A DNA stretch of 5,423 bases from Oscillospiraceae bacterium. GTDB lineage: Bacteria; Bacillota; Clostridia; Oscillospirales; Ruminococcaceae. Where the stretch lies: NCBI GenBank assembly GCA_017544185.1, contig JAFYEQ010000230.1:1-5423 (forward strand). Reading direction: 5' to 3'. The notes beneath the pieces were generated by a model. The model made no database searches. It saw only the letters and a list, made by a program, of their open reading frames with translations, and was not told the DNA's origin. The translations under genes and the position numbers were made by a program. Position 1 is the first letter of the stretch. The number at the start of each line of letters is the position of its first letter. Of this stretch, positions 1 to 4,329 are shown piece by piece.

Positions 1-1
1 C

Positions 2-181
2 CAGAGCGGACGTATGGCTGTGTCGGGCATGGTACACGGCTATGTCAACGGACGTATCGACGCCATGGTCAGCGGCATCATAACAGGCGATGTGGACGTG
101 CGCATCGACCGCGGAGCAGGCAGCGGCAGCATCACTGCCGACGGCGACGATGATGATGAGGAGGTGACGGGCCATGAATGA
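2..181 (+). CDS. 3' end of an unrecognised gene with acidic C-terminal tail (partial)
   Basis: This frame is open from the window edge to the TGA at 179-181, giving the last 59 codons; the two other + frames hit stops earlier. I do not recognise the protein. The visible part has a short-period pattern of hydrophobic pairs followed by a small or Gly residue (VSG, VHG, VNG, IDA, VSG, ITG, VDV), then a Gly/Ser-rich linker and an acidic tail with DDDDEE. The pattern would suit stacked short beta-strands, loosely like bactofilin or another small solenoid, but this is only a resemblance. Third codon positions are GC-rich like the next gene, supporting real coding. The stop overlaps the next start by 8 bases, so the two genes are probably co-transcribed and translationally coupled. 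The N-terminal part, and hence the function, lies outside the window. Confidence 0.72.
   Translation, partial: QSGRMAVSGMVHGYVNGRIDAMVSGIITGDVDVRIDRGAGSGSITADGDDDDEEVTGHE
159..167 (+). promoter_or_regulatory. Shine-Dalgarno for the 1216-residue surface protein
   Basis: AGGAGGTGA at 159-167 is fully complementary to the usual 3' end of 16S rRNA and sits 6 nt before the ATG at 174. It lies inside the upstream coding sequence, where it also encodes part of the acidic tail. It fixes ATG 174 as the start. No promoter is visible just upstream, so expression probably depends on an operon promoter outside the window. Confidence 0.9.
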
Positions 182-3100
182 TCGCATCATGCGTATAGCC
201 GCTGCCGCGGTGATGGCTGTATCTATCCCGTCAGCGGTATTCTCTGATGCCTTTGCTGAGACCACGGACGACAGCGTGTATCATATCGCATCAGCAGGAG
301 ACCTGGCTGAGATGGCGGAGAATTGCCGTCTTGACTCCTGGTCACGGGGCAAGCGCTTCGTGCTCGATACAGACATAAGCCTGGCACCGTCGGATAACGT
401 ACAGATACCCTCGTTCTCGGGAGCCTTCGACGGCGCAGGACACCGCATCAGTGGCGTCACCATCAAGGGCAGCGACCACGGCGCGGGACTGTTCCGCAAT
501 ATAGAGGAGGAGGGCAAGGTATTCGACCTGACCGTCACCGGGGATATATGCCCCTCGGGCTTTTCTGAGAGCTGCGGCGGTATCGCAGGCGTCAACAGGG
601 GGACCATATCCTCCTGCACCTTCAGCGGCACCGTAAAGGGCAAGAGCGTCATGGGCGGCATCGTCGGCACCAATGAGAAGACGGGCATGATCACAGGCTG
701 TACTTCGGGCGGCACCGTACAGGCAGAGCACTATTCGGGCGGCATCGCAGGCAGGAGCAGCGGCGCTGTCATAGGCTGCACCAACGGCGCACGGGTGAAT
801 ACCGACGCACTGGATATAACCATAGGGATCACGTCCATATCCAATGGGGACTATTCCCTCAAGGACATCACATCGGCGGAGACCGTGGCTGCAATAAGCG
901 ACATAGGCGGCATCGCAGGCTGGTCGGACGGCATCATATCCGACTGCGTCAACGACGCGGACGTGGGGTATATGCATACCGGGTACAATATCGGCGGCAT
1001 CGTCGGCAGACATGTGGGATATGTCAGCTCCTGCACCAACAACGGGCATATCAACGGCAGAAAGGACATAGGCGGCATCGTAGGCCAGGCAGAGCCCTTC
1101 ACGGCGCTGATATTCTCCGAAGACGACACCGAAAAGCTGAAGTCCGATCTGGCGGAGCTGCGGGAAATGATAGATACCGCGATCGCTCATGCGGATACCT
1201 CGGTGGACGACATCAACGCCCAGTCAGTGCGCCTCACTGGCAAGCTGGATGAGATACGCACGGCAGCCGATAAGTATACCGACATCGCCGACGGCATCAT
1301 CAATGAGAACGTAGAGACGATAAACGACTTCTCACTGCGTATATCCGAGCTGACGGAGAGGCTCACGCCCTTCACCGAGAAGCTCAGCAGCTCCGCCGAC
1401 AGCTTCGTATCGGCGCTGGAGTCTCTGGGCAAGGCTGCGGATATCGTGGAGCAGTCCGCAGGCGAGACCGACAAGGCCCTCACCATACTTCGCCCGGGCA
1501 TGGATGAGATATCCGGATCCATAGGCTCCCTCAGAGAGAGTGTGAACGGCATCACCGTGTCCCTCGGGGAGCTGAAGGCTGCTATGGGCGATCCCGAGGA
1601 GTTCTCCCGCAGATGCGCAGAGCTGGAGACGGATCTTACAGAGCTGAAGGGGCGCTTCGACAGTATATCCAACGCCTGCGGCGACCTTATCACAGAGCTG
1701 CAGCAGAGCGGAGAGATGACGCGGGAAAAGGTCAGGGACGTAGTGGACGCCCTCGCCGCTGTCAGGGACGGCGCGAACGGCGTATCCTTCAGGATAGATG
1801 ACATAAAGACAAAGCTGCGGGATCTGGCGGAGGCACTCAGGAACGGCACGGATATGGACTACCGTCAGGCGCTGTCGGATCTTATATACGAGATCCATGA
1901 CAGGTACGATCTGCAGCAGATGGGACAGGGCTTCTCCGACTTCGTGGATAGTATGGCGGCACTCATCGACGAGGATGCGGGTCAGAGGATATATGACGCT
2001 GCTCAGAGAGTATCCGACGAGATGCACGCATCCGCAGACGCAGCCGACGGCACCCTCACGGAGCGGCTGGAGCAGGACAGGCAGCGGATACAGGAGAGCG
2101 CAGACCATATATATACCATGATAGATACCCTCCTCGCTGCAGGAGCAGACGGTGAGAAGGCGGGGGTATCCGCCCAGCAGTTCATAAACACCGTGAGCGA
2201 GGCCTGGGACTATCTGGACAACTCCGAGACAGAACTGATCGACGCGGTAAGTATGGCCGAAGAGGCCGTATCCTACGGCAAGGACGGCGTGTCCCTCATA
2301 AAGGAAGGCATAGATATCATACACGATATCACCGAGTATTTCAGCGGCAAGGCACAGCTGGTGTTCACGGGAGCAGGGGAGGACATAGTGGCTGCACGCA
2401 ACGAGATGAGCAGCCTTGCAGGCGGCTTCCTGGATATCATGGATGATCTTACCGCTGTTGGCGGCAGCTCCTCGGATATACTTACCGACGACCTGGTGAA
2501 GATAAACGCCAAGCTGTCCGCGGTCAGCGACACCCTGATCGATATGACGCAGAGCATCACGGAGCGCTCCCTTGATGTGGAGGACTATACCCGTGACATA
2601 TCCCTGCAGGAGACCTCAGGCAGGACGGACGGCAAGACATACAGGTGCCTAAACTACGGTGCCATAGACGGCGATATATCCGTAGGCGGCATCGCGGGCA
2701 CCATGGCGGCAGAGAACGCTCTGGACCCCGAGGACGACCTGCGCATCACGGGACAGCGCTCCCTTGACTTCGTGTATACCACCCGTACCATACTGTCCGA
2801 CTGCTCGAGCTTCGCCGAGATAGAGGCCAAGCGCAGCAACGTGGGCGGCGTGGTCGGAGATATGACAGGCGGCTGCATACGCTCCTGCAGAGCGCGTGGC
2901 AGCGTGAAGAGCGCCGAGGGCGACTACGTAGGCGGCATCGTAGGCAGGAGCACTGCGACAGTGCTGTCATCCACAGCGGTATGCAGCCTTTCGGGCGGCA
3001 ACTACATAGGCGGCATAGCAGGCGAGGGCCATACCATCACATCCTGCACCGCCTTCACCGAGATACTGTCCCGTACTGACAAGTACGGCTCTGTGGCAGG

Positions 3101-3824
3101 GTATGCGGACGATATGGACGGTGATATGTTCGTGGACAACGGCATAGGCGGATGCGATGGCGTCTCCTATGACGGCAGGGCGTATCCCGTGACCTACGAG
3201 CAGTTCAGGGATACTGCAGACAAGGATATGTCCGACGTGGTACTGCGCTTCGTGGTGCGCGACGACAACGGGGATATAGTCAGCGAGACCGCGTGTATCG
3301 ACGCGGGCTACGGCGGCAGCATCACCGACGCTGAGCTCCCCCAGGTGCCTCCGAAGGACGGCTGCTACGCCTGCTGGGACAGCTTCGGCATGGAGGATAT
3401 ACGCTTCTCCCGCGTGATAGACGCGGTGTACCACAGGTATATCACCACAATATCCTCATCCGATACCGACGAGAACGGCAGACCGAGGCTCATGGCGGAG
3501 GGCAGCTTCGACACGGAGGCCAAGGTGGAGCTGGAGCAGATGGGCTCATCTATAATAGTATCCCTCCCCGATGATGAGGACCACGTGATACGCTACCTTC
3601 CCATGGGGGACATAGACCACACTGTGATACGCATAGACGGCACCGCGGCGGATACCGTGAAGGACGGCAGCTATCTGGTGTTCACCGCCCGCGGCACCGG
3701 CAGAGGCAGCTTCCTGCTGGTAGAGGAGCGGGAGCCGGTGAATATCATACCTATAGCCGCCGCAGCCGCTGCAGCAGTAGTGGTACTGATCGTCGTGGTC
3801 GTCCTCGCTTTGAAGAAGAAGTGA
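174..3824 (+). CDS. Secreted, membrane-anchored GLUG-repeat protein with a long inserted coiled-coil region
   Basis: Full-length 1216-residue surface protein of unknown function. Residues 1-28 form a signal peptide (Arg near the N-terminus, Ala/Val-rich core, AFA|E cleavage site). Residues about 34-130 resemble the capping region before GLUG repeats (DTDISL, FDGAGHRISG, GLF). GLUG motifs (GGIAG/GGIVG) begin at residues 135, 161, 189, 245, 274 and 300, mostly 26-29 apart, which suits a right-handed beta-solenoid. Residues about 316-815 are highly helical, rich in Glu, Asp, Leu, Ile and Ser, with heptad-like spacing: a long coiled coil or helical bundle. GLUG coils resume at 838, 891, 920 and 946. 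Residues about 1022-1088 (FVVRDDNG, AGYGGS, W1068, AVY) look like a divergent InlB/Flg_new-type beta domain. Residues 1194-1213 are one Ala/Val membrane helix followed by KKK. No LPXTG is present. Expected topology: body outside, C-terminus in the cytoplasm. GLUG domains occur in adhesins and IgA-protease-type surface proteins, but a binding or adhesion role here is inference. It follows its upstream neighbour with an 8-base overlap and is followed by a terminator. Confidence 0.93.
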   Translation: MNDRIMRIAAAAVMAVSIPSAVFSDAFAETTDDSVYHIASAGDLAEMAENCRLDSWSRGKRFVLDTDISLAPSDNVQIPSFSGAFDGAGHRISGVTIKGSDHGAGLFRNIEEEGKVFDLTVTGDICPSGFSESCGGIAGVNRGTISSCTFSGTVKGKSVMGGIVGTNEKTGMITGCTSGGTVQAEHYSGGIAGRSSGAVIGCTNGARVNTDALDITIGITSISNGDYSLKDITSAETVAAISDIGGIAGWSDGIISDCVNDADVGYMHTGYNIGGIVGRHVGYVSSCTNNGHINGRKDIGGIVGQAEPFTALIFSEDDTEKLKSDLAELREMIDTAIAHADTSVDDINAQSVRLTGKLDEIRTAADKYTDIADGIINENVETINDFSLRISELTERLTPFTEKLSSSADSFVSALESLGKAADIVEQSAGETDKALTILRPGMDEISGSIGSLRESVNGITVSLGELKAAMGDPEEFSRRCAELETDLTELKGRFDSISNACGDLITELQQSGEMTREKVRDVVDALAAVRDGANGVSFRIDDIKTKLRDLAEALRNGTDMDYRQALSDLIYEIHDRYDLQQMGQGFSDFVDSMAALIDEDAGQRIYDAAQRVSDEMHASADAADGTLTERLEQDRQRIQESADHIYTMIDTLLAAGADGEKAGVSAQQFINTVSEAWDYLDNSETELIDAVSMAEEAVSYGKDGVSLIKEGIDIIHDITEYFSGKAQLVFTGAGEDIVAARNEMSSLAGGFLDIMDDLTAVGGSSSDILTDDLVKINAKLSAVSDTLIDMTQSITERSLDVEDYTRDISLQETSGRTDGKTYRCLNYGAIDGDISVGGIAGTMAAENALDPEDDLRITGQRSLDFVYTTRTILSDCSSFAEIEAKRSNVGGVVGDMTGGCIRSCRARGSVKSAEGDYVGGIVGRSTATVLSSTAVCSLSGGNYIGGIAGEGHTITSCTAFTEILSRTDKYGSVAGYADDMDGDMFVDNGIGGCDGVSYDGRAYPVTYEQFRDTADKDMSDVVLRFVVRDDNGDIVSETACIDAGYGGSITDAELPQVPPKDGCYACWDSFGMEDIRFSRVIDAVYHRYITTISSSDTDENGRPRLMAEGSFDTEAKVELEQMGSSIIVSLPDDEDHVIRYLPMGDIDHTVIRIDGTAADTVKDGSYLVFTARGTGRGSFLLVEEREPVNIIPIAAAAAAAVVVLIVVVVLALKKK
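576..1085 (+). repeat. N-terminal set of GLUG-encoding repeats (six motifs)
   Basis: Near-identical 15-mers encoding GGI(A/V)G begin at 576, 654, 738, 906, 993 and 1071; those at 738 and 906 are identical (ggcggcatcgcaggc). At protein level each unit reads GGI(A/V)G, a short turn, then an S-x-C-T/V-like strand. One Cys falls at the equivalent position of successive coils (residues 148, 176, 202, 258, 287). The gap between 189 and 245 equals about two units and holds a diverged coil. Such DNA similarity could allow repeat-number change by recombination. Confidence 0.85.
2646..3023 (+). repeat. C-terminal set of GLUG-encoding repeats (four motifs)
   Basis: The repeat array resumes after the helical insertion with a strand containing C825, then GGIAG at 838, GGVVG at 891, GGIVG at 920 and GGIAG at 946. 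Codons match the first set (for example ggcggcatcgtaggc at both 1071 and 2931). Equivalent cysteines are at residues 825, 877, 905 and 958; in the coil after the motif at 920 the position is Thr instead of Cys. Confidence 0.83.
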
Positions 3825-3831
3825 CACAGAC

Positions 3832-3851
3832 AAATGGATATAAATGGATAT
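3832..3851 (+). repeat. Tandem 10-bp repeat aaatggatat x2
   Basis: Two perfect, directly adjacent copies of aaatggatat (3832-3841 and 3842-3851) lie 8 bases after the stop codon and just before the first hairpin. They probably reflect simple slippage; no function is evident. Confidence 0.8.
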
Positions 3852-3859
3852 ATAAGTAG

Positions 3860-3879
3860 GGTGGGGGCTTGCCCCCACC
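3860..3879 (+). terminator. Strong GC hairpin with cTTg loop, no T-tract
   Basis: An 8-bp perfect stem (GGTGGGGG at 3860-3867 with CCCCCACC at 3872-3879) closes a four-base CTTG loop, a stable RNA tetraloop. It sits 36 bases after the stop of the 1216-residue gene. No run of T follows directly, so by itself it is a poor intrinsic terminator. It may protect the mRNA 3' end or act together with the hairpin at 3933. Confidence 0.5.
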
Positions 3880-3932
3880 GCTTCGAGAGATCTGGTCTTT
3901 ATCTTTCGTTTCCATTTTGTTTTTATAGTAGT

Positions 3933-3961
3933 GGGGCACCTGCGTGTGCCCCCTTTTTCTT
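3933..3961 (+). terminator. Rho-independent terminator of the surface-protein operon
   Basis: A 7-bp GC-rich stem (GGGGCAC at 3933-3939 with GTGCCCC at 3946-3952) encloses a 6-base loop and is followed, after one C, by CTTTTTCTT-like sequence at 3953-3961. The orientation suits the + strand only; there is no matching A-tract on the left that would make it bidirectional. It ends the unit holding the surface protein about 110 bases after its stop. Confidence 0.85.
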
Positions 3962-4019
3962 CCCCATTTATTATCCGTCATTTCCTTAAATTATTGTTAA
4001 ATTTATGTTAAACTCGAAG
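3962..4019. other. AT-rich non-coding segment with paired TGTTAAA boxes
   Basis: This stretch after the terminator is much richer in A and T than its surroundings and carries no credible gene. TGTTAAA occurs twice, at 3995-4001 and 4006-4012, with starts 11 bases apart, about one helical turn. That spacing would suit a protein binding one face of the DNA next to the palindrome at 4020, but no factor can be named. Confidence 0.4.
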
Positions 4020-4031
4020 GTAAACGTTTAC
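4020..4031. promoter_or_regulatory. Perfect palindrome GTAAACGTTTAC, LacI-family-like operator candidate
   Basis: A perfect 12-bp palindrome with a central CG. Operators of the LacI/GalR family are typically even palindromes centred on CG with AT-rich flanks, and this site has that form. It lies 83 bases upstream of the -35 box of the next gene, rather far for simple repression, so it may be an activator site, part of a loop, or unrelated. The downstream gene looks like a carbohydrate-uptake component, which agrees with a sugar-responsive regulator. Assignment to a family is inference. Confidence 0.45.
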
Positions 4032-4039
4032 ATAAAAAG

Positions 4040-4071
4040 CTCGCATCCCATCAGATAGCCATTTATGCGAG
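4040..4071. repeat. Inverted repeat CTCGCAT / ATGCGAG
   Basis: Perfect 7-bp arms at 4040-4046 and 4065-4071 are separated by 18 bases, so arm centres are 25 bases apart. It lies upstream of the predicted transcription start, so it is more likely a DNA-binding site (two half-sites) than an RNA hairpin, unless an unseen promoter reads through. Confidence 0.5.
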
Positions 4072-4095
4072 ACAGCGGGTCGTGGCGGATCAAAC

Positions 4096-4109
4096 GATCT
4101 TTTAAGATC
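4096..4109. repeat. Dyad GATCTT-tt-AAGATC upstream of the -35 box
   Basis: Six-base arms (4096-4101 and 4104-4109) are separated by two T. The dyad ends 4 bases before the -35 hexamer, where an activator touching RNA polymerase or a repressor could sit. The regulator is unknown. Confidence 0.45.
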
Positions 4110-4113
4110 AGGC

Positions 4114-4131
4114 TTGACAAATATTAGTCAA
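4114..4131. promoter_or_regulatory. Palindromic operator candidate overlapping the -35 box
   Basis: TTGAC (4114-4118) and GTCAA (4127-4131) are perfect 5-bp arms around AATATT (4120-4125), itself a palindrome; only the A/A pair at 4119 and 4126 breaks an 18-bp dyad. It begins at the -35 hexamer and extends into the spacer, so a bound dimer would block RNA polymerase. Dyads of this size suit MarR-like or other winged-helix repressors, but the family cannot be told from the site. Confidence 0.55.
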
Positions 4132-4142
4132 CTTGTTATAAT
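4114..4142 (+). promoter_or_regulatory. Consensus sigma-70/SigA promoter with extended -10
   Basis: TTGACA at 4114-4119 and TATAAT at 4137-4142 both match consensus in all six positions and are separated by 17 bases, the optimal spacing. TG at 4134-4135 one base before the -10 adds an extended -10 element. Transcription should start near 4149, giving a leader of about 180 nt before the TTG at 4330. A promoter this strong is usually held in check, which agrees with the palindrome covering its -35 half. Confidence 0.92.
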
Positions 4143-4218
4143 AGTTATACGGGCAATTGTCTTTTCATGATCCCTACTGCGGATCGTTTGCCGTTCATTA
4201 CCGTATCATCACATGATC

Positions 4219-4238
4219 GTCACAGTATGTCACAGTAC
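4219..4238 (+). repeat. Tandem 10-bp repeat GTCACAGTA(T/C)
   Basis: Two adjacent copies, 4219-4228 and 4229-4238, differ only in the last base (T or C). The second copy runs into the 3' arm of the 7-bp stem closed at 4199-4242. In DNA they put the same bases on one helix face; in RNA they offer two equivalent pairing partners. Confidence 0.65.
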
Positions 4239-4313
4239 GGTATGGCGGGTATAGACCGAGAGAAGCGTGAAATGCTTGTCTGTGAGAATATCGGATACTG
4301 AGTATCTTTAAAG

Positions 4314-4321
4314 AAAGGTGG
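4314..4321 (+). promoter_or_regulatory. Shine-Dalgarno that sets the TTG start
   Basis: AAAGGTGG at 4314-4321 is one base off AAAGGAGG and stands 8 nt before TTG 4330. No ATG lies in frame near it; the first in-frame ATG (4408) is codon 27, inside the signal-peptide region. An in-frame GTG at 4318 overlaps the Shine-Dalgarno itself and is a poorer choice. Confidence 0.78.
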
Positions 4322-4329
4322 TCTGTCTT

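Larger units (their letters stand above)
4091..4190. repeat. Inverted 9-mers CAAACGATC / GATCGTTTG flanking the promoter
   Basis: CAAACGATC at 4091-4099 and its exact reverse complement GATCGTTTG at 4182-4190 bracket the promoter, centres 91 bases apart. The first arm lies before the -35 box and the second inside the leader. GCGGATC also occurs just before or within each copy (4085-4091 and 4179-4185). They could be two copies of one operator permitting a DNA loop; chance is not excluded. Confidence 0.4.
4149..4329 (+). promoter_or_regulatory. Long, hairpin-rich 5' leader of the TTG-initiated gene
   Basis: About 180 nt of transcript precede the start codon. Foldable parts are: TACCGTA (4199-4205) with TACGGTA (4236-4242), a 7-bp stem over a 30-nt loop; inside it the alternative ATCAT-cac-ATGAT (4205-4217); AAGCGT-gaa-ATGCTT (4263-4277, one G-U pair), extendable by AGAC (4253-4256) with GTCT (4278-4281) across a 6-nt bulge; and GATAC-tga-GTATC (4294-4306) ending 7 bases before the ribosome binding site. 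No terminator-like hairpin with T-tract is seen, so control, if any, would more likely act on translation or stability. I do not recognise a known riboswitch class. Confidence 0.45.

Noticed and set aside
342..1190. 282-codon open frame on the - strand
   Set aside because: It is antisense to the GLUG region of the surface protein. Its long openness follows from the GC-rich third positions and repeats of the + gene; the translation is Tyr/Ala/Val-rich without recognisable domains, and the + strand gene has a signal peptide, repeats and a perfect ribosome binding site.
1613..2121. Short + strand frames inside the surface-protein gene (1613-1801 and 1897-2121)
   Set aside because: Both are out-of-frame readings within a long, well-supported gene; their Arg-rich products look like frame-shifted translation.
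1332..2324. 330-codon open frame on the - strand
   Set aside because: Antisense to the helical region, with no domain signal and no sensible start context. The + frame shows clear heptad-like protein sequence over the same bases.
576..3023. CRISPR-like or DNA repeat array from recurring ggcggcatcg sequences
   Set aside because: The recurring 15-mers are in-frame codons for the GLUG motif, with spacers that also encode similar protein sequence, so they are protein repeats, not a CRISPR array.
4318..4320. GTG as start of the second secreted protein
   Set aside because: It is in frame but lies inside the Shine-Dalgarno AAAGGTGG. TTG 4330 has the correct 8-nt spacing and gives a normal signal peptide.
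4149..4329. Known riboswitch (cyclic-di-GMP, cobalamin, TPP or similar) in the leader
   Set aside because: No conserved core of these classes could be found by eye, and no terminator/antiterminator pair is present. The leader is reported only as structured and unclassified.
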